A stretch of DNA of 64,000 bases, taken from NCBI GenBank assembly GCA_015680685.1, contig MNCI01008099.1, positions 129,857 through 193,856 of the forward strand. Direction: 5' to 3'. The DNA is from Gnetum montanum (Eukaryota > Streptophyta > Gnetopsida > Gnetales > Gnetaceae). The translations under genes were made by a program, and so were the position numbers. Under the pieces are notes generated by a model. It was not told the DNA's origin, did not search any database, and saw only the letters and a list, made by a program, of their open reading frames with translations. This document shows positions 1-10,189 of the stretch, piece after piece (the stretch's first letter is position 1; each line of letters begins with the position of its first letter).

Positions 1-316
1 AATCCCTTAGATGTTATGCCTTAATGGAATGATAGTCCCTGGCATCACAATCTTGCACAACATACTCAGCATGAATTCCTTAAAGACCTAACCATATAAG
101 AGTTTGTTGAAGCATCGCAAGAAAAAATTGATCAAGGGGAAACACAATGTTGCCCTCCATGTCATGCCAATGTAGCAATTCATCTTGGTGTAGGATAAAG
201 GTAAAATTGAATACATAGTCATCAGGATGAGCATATATCACTCTGTATTGTTGGGACACCTACTGATGTACTCCATCAAAGTTGGGTAGAGAATCACTCC
301 TATATAAAGAAGACAT
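1..316 (-). pseudogene. gag N-terminal fragment of a Ty3/Gypsy relative of the 1004-8004 element
   Basis: Read on the minus strand this gives a gag-like N-terminus that aligns with the start of gag in the 1004-8004 element. Shared blocks include YAHPDD against YTHPDE, NFTFI, HQDE, GNIV and AEYV followed by ARDYH against MRDYH. In-frame stops occur, for example after GVHQ and IWLGL, so it is dead. The window edge cuts off the rest. A primer site and LTR edge follow at 457-565 in the same orientation, so this is the 5' end of an element pointing off the left side of the window. The true start codon is uncertain; an ATG lies near the right end of this range. Assignment rests on similarity to the neighbouring element, not on independent domain recognition. 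Confidence 0.7.
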
Positions 317-456
317 CTTGTTTTAGAAAATAAAAATGCAGTGTGCTTTTTAAAATTTTTGTAGTTATTTTAAAGTATGATATGAATATAGGGTTCATTC
401 CAATGATTTTGAATAATTTTCACTAAGTCCTAGATAGTGCACATAACAAAAAAAGG

Positions 457-474
457 TCCCTAGCAACGATGCCA
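457..474 (-). promoter_or_regulatory. Primer-binding site (tRNA-Asp type), minus strand
   Basis: The minus strand reads TGGCATCGTTGCTAGGGA. It matches the primer site of the 1004-8004 element at 15 of 18 positions and resembles the tRNA-Asp-type sites common in plant Ty3/Gypsy elements. It sits one base inside the LTR edge at 476, the same spacing as in the complete element. Confidence 0.7.
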
Positions 475-475
475 A

Positions 476-565
476 CGATGAGTGGTGAGGTACCCCTATG
501 CCCAACCATACAAATCACAAGCATTCACATGTGATCCAGTTGAATTTTGTAGACCTTAAGTTCCT
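476..565 (-). repeat. LTR 3'-edge remnant
   Basis: The reverse complement matches the last ~90 bp of the 1004-8004 element's LTRs, including GAGGTACC next to the edge and the ATCCAGTTGAATT block. The terminal CA has become CG. Further from the edge the similarity fades and no second end is found, so the LTR is truncated or strongly diverged. Confidence 0.6.
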
Positions 566-998
566 AAGTACACTATGATTTTCTTCAAGCTTAGATACCA
601 AAAATATTAATTTTTATAGAATTTGTTCATTATCCTTTTATGTAGAACTAATCTCTTTTTTCCTTTCAACTTTGTCTTCAGGAGTTGATAATTGACATAA
701 TATTTCTTTATTTTGCTGCAAAATATCATCTACTAATGCAAGTTTGAGAAAAATGATTTTCCATTCTATGATTAGGATTTCAGTCACAACTATTGTAGTA
801 TAAGATTTTCTTTGTATGGCTTGTAATAATGTGATAACACAATCTTCAAATTATTTTGGAAAAAAAAATATTTATTTTCAAAAAAAGCTCTTACTCATAA
901 AACCCTCAGGTTGATTTTAAAAGAAATTAATGAGATTAATGAAACCTATCTCATTCTCCTCTTTCTTCTACTCCTACTCCTACTTCTTGTCTAGAAAA
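566..998. other. Unassigned AT-rich stretch
   Basis: No coding, RNA or terminal-repeat signal was found. It probably contains the decayed rest of the minus-strand LTR whose edge is at 476, but I could not align it. Confidence 0.4.
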
Positions 999-1003
999 AA
1001 GAT
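999..1003. repeat. Target-site duplication, left copy (AAGAT)
   Basis: AAGAT directly precedes the 5' LTR and is repeated exactly after the 3' LTR at 8005-8009. A 5-bp duplication is the usual footprint of LTR-retrotransposon integration. Confidence 0.88.
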
Positions 1004-1089
1004 TGATGGGACACAATATCGCATGGGCCGCGATATTGCATATGTGATATTGCGTCATCCCCCTCTATATCGCGGTGCGTTGTCATATC

Positions 1090-1097
1090 TATAAATA
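1090..1097 (+). promoter_or_regulatory. LTR TATA box
   Basis: TATAAATA in a well conserved context, present at the same place in the 3' LTR (7278-7285) and in the third family copy (63898-63905). Confidence 0.8.
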
Positions 1098-1267
1098 AGA
1101 GGTGGCTCTCCCTTGTTTCCTCATCCTAGGCTTAGACCACAGTGAGACTCTAGCAGATTGATCACTCCAAAGATAGAATATTTTCCATGTGCCTGCAGTA
1201 GGAGTCCTAAAGTGAATGAATCCTTATTCGAGCAAACATTGTACCTAAACACAAGTTTGTGTACGGC

Positions 1268-1273
1268 AATAAA
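1268..1273 (+). terminator. Candidate LTR polyadenylation signal
   Basis: AATAAA about 170 bp downstream of the TATA box, preserved in the 3' LTR at 7456-7461. The position suits the end of R, but plant polyadenylation signals are loose, so this is a candidate only. Confidence 0.45.
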
Positions 1274-1804
1274 GACGAGCTTCTTAGATAAACCTTGTAG
1301 TGCATGGAATAAGCTAATTAGGATTTATTTATTATTATTTACTATATATCATTTACATAATTTATTAGGAATTAAATCTTTCTCAACCCTTCTCTCCTAG
1401 TTAAGTGCCTCAGTACGACTGCTTTGAGCATGTATGTTACGCACAGCAACGACTAGCGTTTGGTAACCATGGTTGCATTGGTTCAGGGTGTGTATGGTAA
1501 GTGGGAATGGATGCTGATGCTAGGATAATTTAGACTTAGTTCATTAGTTAGAGTTAGTCAATTAGTCTCTCAACCCTTCACCTCAATAGCATAGGAGATA
1601 AAACATAAAAAGATATGAAAATCATATACCTCAGACTTAACCATACACCATGACAAATACAAGTAAGTCTGGGAAGACAACGAATAATTAACCTTAAGTG
1701 TTCCATGAGGCGTGTAGGCACTTATTCTACAGAGTTCGACTGGATCACGCGTGTTACACTCGTATTCGTATGGTTGAGTGTAGGGGTACCTCGCCACTCA
1801 TCAT

Positions 1805-1822
1805 TGGTGCCGTTGCTGGGGA
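1805..1822 (+). promoter_or_regulatory. Primer-binding site (tRNA-Asp type)
   Basis: TGGTGCCGTTGCTGGGGA begins one base after the LTR end. It differs by two transitions from TGGCGCCGTTGCCGGGGA, the tRNA-Asp-type primer site used by many plant Ty3/Gypsy elements. Confidence 0.85.
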
Positions 1823-2051
1823 CTAAGTGTTTGTGCACTAAGTAGAACATAGGAAATCACTCACATCGTTGGGAGATTAAACGAACCTTAGGGTTAATTA
1901 AAAGAAAAATTTATATAACGGTTAATTAGCACACCAAATTAAATAACAATTTCTTCTTCTCATAAGAGAAATTCACCACCTAGGGATAATATAAAGGACA
2001 GTCAGTAATAAAAAACACAACCAAAATCTGCCAGTTCCTCAATAATATAGC

Positions 2052-5000
2052 ATGGAATATACTCATCCCGATGAGTATATTCCCAATTTTACTTTTATCT
2101 TCCATCAGGATGAGCAGATGTGCTAGAGAGACTTGCAAGGTAACATTGTGTCACCTCTGGATCGTGCAGTCCCCAACATGCTCCTTCGTGCTTTAGCACA
2201 GATTGGCATGACTCAGCTCTACGCTGAATATGTTGCGGAAACTTTTGACATGAGGGATTATCATCCCATGGCTTTACAACATATGAGGGACTCAAGGAAG
2301 GAGAGCCAACATACACTGTTGAAGGGCAAGGAGGTCCCGCACATCCTAAGTGAAATCGGAGATGGTGAACCACTTATAATGGGTTCTCTATCAAAAGATG
2401 TTCCCCCTCCTAATGAAAGTGAGGAGGTGGGGTATCAGAACCTATGATCAACAATACACAACTCTAGTTCTGATCCCCGTGAATGCCAACTGTTCACTGA
2501 GGGAACAACAATACATGACAAGGATGGGCACTCAGATCATCATCACGATCCGGGCTATAGTAGCCAAAGAGAAGGTAGGAAACATCGTCATGGTAATGGT
2601 TCTCCTTATTCTTCCCCTTCTTCACATCATTCACCCTCTCCTTCCACCTCTGGGNNNNNNNNNNNNNNNNNNNNNNNNNNNNNNNNNNNNNNNNNNNNNN
2701 NNNNNNNNNNNNNNNNNNNNNNNNNNNNNNNNNNNNNNNNNNNNNNNNNNNNNNNNNNNNNNNNNNNNNNNNNNNNNNNNNNNNNNNNNNNNNNNNNNNN
2801 NNNNNNNNNNNNNNNNNNNNNNNNNNNNNNNNNNNNNNNNNNNNNNNNNNNNNNNNNNNNNNNNNNNNNNNNNNNNNNNNNNNNNNNNNNNNNNNNNNNN
2901 NNNNNNNNNNNNNNNNNNNNNNNNNNNNNNNNNNNNNNNNNNNNNNNNNNNNNNNNNNNNNNNNNNNNNNNNNNNNNNNNNNNNNNNNNNNNNNNNNNNN
3001 NNNNNNNNNATGGAAGCAAGGTACTCATGAACCCTTGGATGCTACCATGAGCCACTACTACGCATTGTTACATCATTGCTCGGGCCATGGATATGCACAG
3101 TGGGACCAACTTCACCACATCGTAGATGGGTTAAGGCATGAGACTAGGAGAACCCTTGGGACTTATGCCCAAGGGAGATTATTAGAATTTAGAGCCCATG
3201 AGATACATCACTTGTTGGAACAAGTAACAAAAGAAGAAGGTGAACTACGAAAAAGGGAAAGTACGGAAGAATACAACCGTGATCCTTCCCTTCAGAAGAA
3301 GGGAGTGAAATTTTGTTGTGAGGAGGATGAGTCACCACTCGAAGAGTTGGTGAACAGAAAAACCTTGCTAATTCAAAAAATAACAATAGAAGTATTGGCT
3401 AAGGTGGATCAACTATGGGATTCCTTAGACTCTAGACTTGAAACTATCTTGAAAATTGTAGAGGAGTCTAAGGTGGAATGAAGTAGTGACAAAGATAAGA
3501 AAAAGAGGTGAGATTCAGGCCTTGCACATAAGAAGGATAAGGGGAAAATAAGTATCTTCGATGAGGTTGTGGACTCAGACACAGACAATGACAATGGATG
3601 TGAGATCTACCAATATGATCATCCTAAGGGATGTTGTCCAATCATCTCACATCTACAAGAGTCTGGAGTGTATGCACTCAACCTGAGACCTAACCAATGG
3701 TAGACACCCCGAAGGTTACCTTATCCTCAAGGTAACCCAAGACAGTTCCACCAACCATTAACGTACTATCCAAGTGGAACTCCACCACAACCCATCGGGA
3801 AACATCAGCAGTGAAAATACCCACAGTCATGGGGAATGCCACCGTTGAGACAACAGTACCCTTACCAGAAACCTAATCCTTATGGCTATTATGTGCAGTA
3901 GCCAGTTTCTCCAAGTGACTCTATGAGTCACACAACTTCCCAACGTCACTACCAAGTTCGAGAGTACTTTAGGAGGACTCCTTCTCCTTCGGGAGATACT
4001 CCACACATGTACCATCCTTCAAATCTGTCCGCACCTCTTCCACCTGTAGTTCACATACAACCTGATCCAAAAATGCAAAGGGAACTCCCCACTCAACTGC
4101 AGCAACGTAACGCTGTGAGAGCTATAAACATTCAACTCACTACTGGTTTTGATAACCAAAAAAAGAGAAGATTCTTCTTCAGAACCAAAAGCCTAGACAA
4201 GATCTCCCAACAACAAGCGGTTGAGTCTGTGATCACTCCTCCAACATACAAGGCTTTGGAGCTCCCTTCAAACCAAAATCAGAGCTTCACACATACGGTT
4301 ATGTTAACGCATACCATAACGAACTGGATCAAGGTAGAAAACCTTCCTAGGAAACTATCTAACCTTGGAAGTCCCTTAATCTATCTACAAATCACCGGGA
4401 ACGAACCACATAAGGCTCTTCTTGAATTAGGTTCCAGAGTCAACCTAATCTCATGAGAAATGTGTCAAGCCTAAAACCTGCCCCAACTTAAGAAGAGAAA
4501 CATTCAACTAGAGCTGGCTGACCAGTCCATCACCATTCCCTTGTGATTGGTGGAGGACATTATTACCACTATGTGTGGTTGGTCCTACCCAGCTGACTTC
4601 CTGGTGATAGAGATCAACAACAACGAAGGGGACTTTCCAATCATAATGGGAAGGCCATGGCTAAGCACAATAGATGCGTACCTAGGGATTCGTGATCTTT
4701 CCTTGGAGATATCTAAGGTAAATATTTATGAAAAGATTGAGAAGAAGAAAGTTCCATGCATCACATACAATGATTCATCGGGTGATGACATGAAGGAATG
4801 CTCGACGTCTCTTCCATATAACTGGTGTGCCCAAGAAACACAAATACAAAGGTGCCTATATGTAGAAACCACACAAGTAGTAGACACCTCGTGGTTGATA
4901 GCTAAATGAAAGAGCAACCCAATATGCATGGAACAAACTGGGGGAACAACTCATGCTAAAAACGAAGGCATAGATACCTTGGAATATGAGCATTGCCAAC

Positions 5001-5053
5001 TTCCATCCCTTAATCTAAGAACATCAATTGGGAGAAGTTGGGCACTTTTATGA
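2052..5053 (+). pseudogene. gag-protease reading frame, interrupted only by stop codons
   Basis: Gag would form the virus-like particle, and the protease would cut the polyprotein. Before the gap, one frame runs from about ATG 2052 through NFTFIFHQDE and a Ser/His-rich linker. After the gap a single frame runs from 3010 to 5053. It includes a retrotrans_gag-like region (LHHIVDGLRHETRRTL, 3100-3170), a Pro/Gln-rich linker, and a retropepsin-like domain at 4370-4720. The latter shows ALLELGSRVNLIS in place of the usual D-T/S-G loop and, downstream, IMGRPWLSTIDA. The frame after the gap has premature stops at 3479, 3509, 3701, 3812, 3899, 4454, 4472, 4544 and 4907 but no frameshift. Before the gap, stops lie at 2124 and 2445. 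The catalytic Asp is replaced by Glu, so the protease is probably inactive. Confidence 0.82.
2655..3009. other. Assembly gap (355 N)
   Basis: A run of N lies inside gag. The frame before it (phase of 2133) differs from the frame after it (phase of 3035), so the true gap length may not be a multiple matching 355, or a frameshift lies inside. Confidence 0.99.
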
Positions 5054-5162
5054 AATTTAAATAGGCATTCATTATTTTGGATCTCTCCCTTGCAATTCAG
5101 TCATGGGGGAGATGGCCATCTATGCTAATCATTGGAGGCCCTCACTTCTTTTTAGTTTTTTG

Positions 5163-5345
5163 TCTTACACATTTTTGTTTTACACATTTTTGTTTTACAT
5201 GTTTTTGTTTTACAAGTTTTTGTTTTACATATTTTTGTTTTACATGNCTTTTACACATTTTTGTTTTACACATTTTTGTTTTATAAGTTTTTTTTTTACA
5301 CATTTTTGTTTTACATCTTTTTGTCTTACACATTTTTATTTTACA
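5163..5345 (+). repeat. TTTTTGTTTTACA tandem array
   Basis: About a dozen units of roughly 13 bp of the form TTTTACACATTTTTG, varying in the ACA/ATG/AAG positions. One N lies at 5247. The encoded Phe/Leu/Cys repeats in all frames are low complexity, not protein. Confidence 0.85.
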
Positions 5346-6620
5346 AATTTCTTTAACTTTTCTTGTTTTTTTTTTACAACATCGTTATACTTTTTCATTT
5401 TGTGTGTGTGTGTGATCCACCTTGTAAGTTTGTCACCCAATAAGTGTTCTTCTCGATGGTATGAACTATTTTTCATTGATTGCTAATGTTTGGTTTTTAC
5501 CTTTAAGTCATGATGTTGACACTAAGGTATGCTTCTTTTGATATGGAAGGCAATGAGTCCACTTCATCCATCAATCCACAAGTTCTATGGTCTCTCTCGG
5601 CTTGGAAATGTATAATCCCTTCATATATAAGAACTCTAACGAATTGGTGATGGGGAACTTCTCAAACTAAGGAAGGACTCAAGGACTGAAAAGGGTGTGA
5701 CTTCAAGGGAACTTGATGCATTTGTGTTGGCCGTTCTCTTGGGTGCTTGGATGTTTTCTTCTTGAGTTTTATTACCATTTCGATGTCACCCAATCATTGA
5801 GAAGCTGAGTCAATAAACATAAGAAGTCTTTGCATGGTGTGATTCTCACACATAAAAAAAAACACAAAAACAAAAAAAGTAAAAAAAATAAAAAAAGAAA
5901 AAAAAAAAGAAAAAAGAAGAAGAAGAAAAATGTGGGAATTCAAAGCACACCTCTTAGATGAAATAATCACTTGGGCTACAAGCACTGGTTATGGAACTAA
6001 AACGTTCCCTCTAACTAAGGCCCTTCTTGCTTCCCCTTCTCTCCTCATTCATTTCGTCAAAATGGTGGTGGCTCTTGGGGGAAGCATTCTTGTTATTCAA
6101 GTGGATGAATTAGCCAAATGCATTGATGTGAAGTTTCTAGATGTGGTTTGTTTGAGGCTAGACTTGGAATGAGATTTACCACGTCACATTAATCATGAAC
6201 TACACAAGGGCTGTACACCACCTTGTTCTTGGGATTCCATTCCATTCTCTTCTCTCCATTGTTCACCTCATTGTTGGTTGTATCATTAGTGTATATTTTG
6301 GTAGATACATTATTTTCTTTATGGTAAATTCTTGCGGTTAAGATTTTAACTCTTGTTCCAAATGACATTCCCAGAGCCTACAGACTCTTTGAATGTGGGT
6401 TTGTCAGGGCATTAAGGGCATGAGCCTGCTTTGGGGAGGACCCACTGACATTCCTATTTGGGGCATTAGTTAAATTCTTTTTCCTAAAATTTTTGCAATC
6501 CATTTTATTTTGTTCATTTACATCTTGACATCCATTTCATCAATGTCATAGTTGTCCCTTTTTATCTATCTTTCTTATTCTTTTTTTTTTCTCCATTCTA
6601 ACGCTACAGGAGGTTCGCGA

Positions 6621-6635
6621 TTAGTCATGGGGGTA
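6621..6635 (+). repeat. Internal copy of the polypurine-tract 15-mer
   Basis: TTAGTCATGGGGGTA is identical to the 15 bases immediately before the 3' LTR (7163-7177). A shorter match, AGTCATGGGGG, lies at 5099-5109. It could be an internal second plus-strand priming site or a remnant of an internal duplication. Confidence 0.6.
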
Positions 6636-7162
6636 CGAGACCCAATTTTTTCGATTTTCTCCTAACCCCTACACCTTCGGTAGTCATCAATATTATATCT
6701 TTAGATTCGTATTAGCCATATCACAACCTAGCCAATAGACCTTACACCGAAGTAAGGTATCAATTACATGATGATTCATTTACCCGTACTAATATAAGAT
6801 TGTGTTGTGTGTGCAGATGGCAATCATACAACAATGAAAGGGATCTGGAAGGAACACTTGGAATGGAGCAGTACTGAAGCAACTATACAAGAAGCAAGAT
6901 CGATGGCACACTTACAGATGGACAACGAAAGGTGCAATCTTGGCATTGGTAGCAGCAACACTTCTTTCTCTCTCTCTTTCTCAGCTGCCAAATGAGGCCT
7001 AATGTCAATGTAATAAGATGTTCACCCTTGTTGTCATGAACACCAGTTTTTTTGTGTCTTGTAATGATGATTTGTTCACATGTCATCCCATTAGTTTCAT
7101 TTGAGTCAATAATCCCATATCTTCTCGATATTATTGTAAGGAACTTGAGGACACATTTTCAT

Positions 7163-7177
7163 TTAGTCATGGGGGTA
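7163..7177 (+). promoter_or_regulatory. Candidate polypurine tract at the 3' LTR boundary
   Basis: TTAGTCATGGGGGTA abuts the 3' LTR, the position where plus-strand synthesis is primed. The purine core is short (GGGGG), so assignment rests mostly on position. Confidence 0.6.
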
Positions 7178-8004
7178 TGATGGGATGCAATATCGCATGG
7201 GCCGCAATATTGCATCCCTCGCAATATCGCATCCCTCATGATATCACGTACGCGATATCGCGGTGTGCCGTCATATCTATAAATAAGAGGTGGCTCTCCC
7301 TTGTTTCCTCATCCTAGGCTTAGACTGTAGTGAAACTCTGGTAGATTGATCACTCCAGAGATAGAATATTTTCCATGTGCTCGTAATAGGAGTCCTAAAG
7401 TGAACGGATCCTTATTCGAGCAAACATTGTACTTGATCACAAGTTTGTGTACGATAATAAAGATGAGCTTCTTGGATAAAATTTGCAGTGCATGGAATAG
7501 TATAATTAGGATTTATTTATTTTTATTTACTGTTTATCATTTACATGCTTTATTAGGAATTAAATCTTTCTCAACCCTTCTCTCCTAGTTAAGTGCCTCA
7601 GTATGACTGCTTCGAGCACGTGCATTACGTGTGGTGATCCTAGCAACGACTAGCATTTGGTAACCACAGTTGCATTGGTTTAGGGTGTGTACGGTAAGTG
7701 GGAACAGATGCTGATGTTAGGTTAATTTAGACTTAGTTCATTAGTCAGAGTTAGTCAATTAGTCTCTTAACCCTTCACCTTGATAGCATAGGAGATAAAA
7801 CATAAGCAGATATAAAAATCATATACCTTAGACTTACTTAACCATACACCATGACAAATACAAGTAAGTCTGGGAAGACAACGAATAATTAACCTTAAGT
7901 GTTCCATGAGGCATGTAGGCACTTAGTCTGTGGAGTTTGACTGGATTGCACATGTTATGCTCGTATTCGTATGGTTGAGTGTAGGGGTACCTCGCCACTC
8001 ATCA
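7178..8004 (+). repeat. 3' LTR (827 bp)
   Basis: Matches 1004-1803 from TGATGGGA to CTCATCA. Its U3 carries a longer palindromic block (about 7182-7262) with several GCAATAT/ATATCGC words. The TATA box is at 7278-7285 and AATAAA at 7456-7461. AAGAT follows directly. Confidence 0.92.
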
Positions 8005-8009
8005 AAGAT
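8005..8009. repeat. Target-site duplication, right copy (AAGAT)
   Basis: Exact copy of 999-1003, immediately after the terminal ATCA of the 3' LTR. Confidence 0.88.
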
Positions 8010-9009
8010 GGTATCATATAAGATTTCAAAATAAAGATGGTATATTTCAAACTTTCACAAAAAGAAAAGAAAAGATGATATAATGCAAAATTTCATAATA
8101 AAGATGGTAAAATGAATACTATCATAAAATCTTAGAATAAAATATCATTAAAATAATGCATATAACTAGGTGAACCCATAACCCCTAGTACACATAACCC
8201 ATAAGCACCAATTAACTCAATATGTCTACCACAAATATAATATAATACTAGGGGTCCTACGATGAGGGGTTACATCAAATCAACAAGTTCTCTTCATATT
8301 CCAAAAATAGTAACATCTACTATATTCATTATATCTCTCTAAGTTCTAAATATTTTTGAGTGATTCTAAGAGCATTTGAAATACTAAGATTCTTGGCTAC
8401 ATCTAATATAAATTTTACATGAAGGTTAAATAAAACTTGGAAAATATAATCTCTTCAAATTGAGTAATTTTTTTACTACCAAAACTAATTGAGAATGAGT
8501 AATAGATCATACATTGATGATATGTTGTTTATTTATCAACACTCTCCTATGATTCTTAATTATTTGGAAAGCCAATATTTGCAAAAAAATTTAGTACAAA
8601 GATTTATTAATTTTGAAGATACAACCTTATGCAATTGCACTATCAAAATCACTACTATTTTTGATATCCTAGAAAAATCTTGTCATAACCTTCATTTTTG
8701 GGTATCTTTTATATTGCATCCTTTTTTTAAAATAATATTTAGATCATTTTCTAAATTTTCCAGAAATATAAATTGTATTAGCTAACTCTTTGGAGTTTAA
8801 GAGAATCAAACATTTGTCCTACTACTTATAATTCCAACAATTTTTTGTTTAAAAAAAAAGGAGAAAAATTTCTATAAATAAAAGAAAGCATTAATAAAAA
8901 ATACTTAATAAATAGTAACAAAAACTGATAGCTTCACCAACTTGAGCCTTTAAAATAAAAAGAAATTAATAGTAAAAGAAGTAAATTAATTGTTCAACTT
9001 TCATTACAA
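8010..9009. other. Unassigned AT-rich stretch
   Basis: Short AAAGATGGTA-like words recur near 8010-8110, and a ~98-codon open frame starts at 8489 without known motifs. Nothing can be assigned with confidence. Confidence 0.4.
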
Positions 9010-9545
9010 CTTGTAACTAAAAAGGAATATCTTTGAAAATTTGATAGTTAGCTCCTAAAGAGAGATCACAATTATGCTTTTGCTATTGAAAATAACTACA
9101 CAATGAAACTTTCAAATAAAATAGAGAACAAGAAGCCAAAAGCATTTCCAAATACAAAGAAAAGAAGTAGACAAACTAGGTTGAACACTAAGAATGATAT
9201 CATTGATGTTTGGTTGAAAGTTATCGCAAATTCTAGCAGTACATTTCGAAGCATGTTGTGCAATTGAATACTCAAACAAAAATAAAAAAATGTGAAAATG
9301 AGTCATCACTTCAACAAAGAGGATATTAAGGAGAAATAATTTCCATATACTAAAGACAAGTGTTGATACAAAGGCCATAATATATAGCATACCATTAAAA
9401 ATATGAATTTTTTGAAAGGTAAAAATTTTCCAAATATCTTACATCTTTTCTATCTAGAAGTATAGTAATAATTACATTTTCTAAGCCTTATTGAATTTAT
9501 TATAAATATAATTATTTTAGGTAATAATTTTGTATGCAATTTTGG
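9010..9545 (-). mobile_element. 5'-truncated L1-type LINE (3' end only)
   Basis: This segment aligns on the same strand with 18120-18650, the 3' end of the longer LINE. Common stretches include the words around CAAATAAA(A/G)TAGAGAACAAG and GAAGTAGACAAA. On the minus strand it encodes the tail of ORF2 with a degraded zf-RVT-like domain; SIAQHASK corresponds to HIAQHVWK in the longer copy. Loss of the 5' part is the usual outcome of aborted target-primed reverse transcription. Confidence 0.7.
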
Positions 9546-9800
9546 AAACATAATGACCCATGGATACGATAAAAGAGAAGTTGATACTCTAGTCCTCCAG
9601 ATGCCATTAGAACTATGGTGGGCCTTCTATATTTATAAAATAGGAATTGACAATCTAGCCCCTTCCAAAATGCCATTGGTATTATATTTTGGGCTAAAAC
9701 TAGAATTAAAATTTACCTATAATATGATGAAGAAATTTAAAAGGCAGTAAAGAAACTTAAATAGATGTGAGGCAACCTAAAGAATACCCAACATAACATG
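9546..9800. other. Unassigned spacer before the pararetrovirus copy
   Basis: A 65-codon open frame (9553-9750) has no recognisable domain. The stretch could be host sequence or the viral leader upstream of the primer site. Confidence 0.35.
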
Positions 9801-9813
9801 TGGTATTGGAGCC
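9801..9813 (+). promoter_or_regulatory. Met-tRNA-type primer-binding site
   Basis: TGGTATTGGAGCC matches the caulimovirid consensus TGGTATCAGAGCC at 11 of 13 positions; both differences are transitions. It lies about 125 bp before the first ATG of ORF1. Confidence 0.72.
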
Positions 9814-10189
9814 AAGTTTATTTCTTGAAGGTAGGAAGCGTCCACATGTAGATCATCGGTTGTAAGTTGTGTAGTGTATGCTGAGGGAAGGGCTTCATAA
9901 GTCACGCAATGAGGCAATGTTGCTCTCTGCTAACAAGATGGATGGCTCTAGTATTTCTCTCCTAAGTATAAGAACTTCGTCTTATGCTTGTAGAATTTAT
10001 TCTTTCTATTCTATGTCTACTAGTTCTACTCTTCCTTCTATTCCTAGCTAATGAGAAATCTACCCTTTTTCTCAACTTTCTTACTTAGAATCTATTAGTT
10101 CTATGTATTTTTCTGAATGTAAGTTAGAGATTAGTGGTTCTGGTCTTCGGCTAGTGGCCTTATCCTTTTTTTCACTGGGGGAGGTGCAT

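Larger units (their letters stand above)
1004..1803 (+). repeat. 5' LTR (800 bp)
   Basis: It starts TGATGGGA and ends CTCATCA, matching 7178-8004 throughout. The U3 portion just before the TATA box is packed with ATATCGC/GCGATAT words in both orientations. A TATA box lies at 1090-1097 and an AATAAA at 1268-1273, implying a transcribed R region of about 150 bp. It is 27 bp shorter than the 3' copy, the difference lying in the palindromic U3 block. Confidence 0.92.
5056..7177 (+). other. Internal region of the 1004-8004 element without recognisable pol
   Basis: This 2.1 kb lies where pol would be expected. It holds a T-rich tandem repeat (5163-5345), a poly-A/purine run (about 5853-5929) and two copies of a 15-mer that ends the internal region. 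An 80-codon open frame at 5930-6172 has no recognisable motif. No YxDD, RNase H or integrase signature was found in any frame. Confidence 0.6.
1004..8004 (+). mobile_element. Structurally complete LTR retrotransposon with gag-protease only (non-autonomous Ty3/Gypsy)
   Basis: Both LTRs begin TGATGGGA and end CTCATCA, a tRNA-Asp-type primer site follows the 5' LTR, and AAGAT flanks the element on both sides (999-1003 and 8005-8009). The internal region encodes gag and a retropepsin-like protease in nearly one frame. Between 5056 and 7177 I find no reverse transcriptase, RNase H or integrase motif. This is the layout of gag-bearing non-autonomous elements (TR-GAG/LARD-like), which would need polymerase supplied in trans. 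The LTRs differ by many transitions and by a net 27-bp length difference in U3, so the insertion is old. The gag has a 355-base assembly gap, so missing domains there cannot be excluded, but a whole pol could not fit. Confidence 0.9.

Noticed and set aside
1158-1400. 80-codon open frame preserved in both LTRs (also 7346-7588)
   Set aside because: It lacks an ATG, and the two copies are kept alike only because LTRs start identical. Many of the differences change amino acids, giving no sign of selection.
5077-5486. Open frames rich in Phe/Cys/Leu on both strands
   Set aside because: They are translations of the TTTTTGTTTTACA tandem array.
9553-9750. 65-codon frame as a first viral ORF
   Set aside because: It lies upstream of the primer site and shows no similarity to known leader ORFs.
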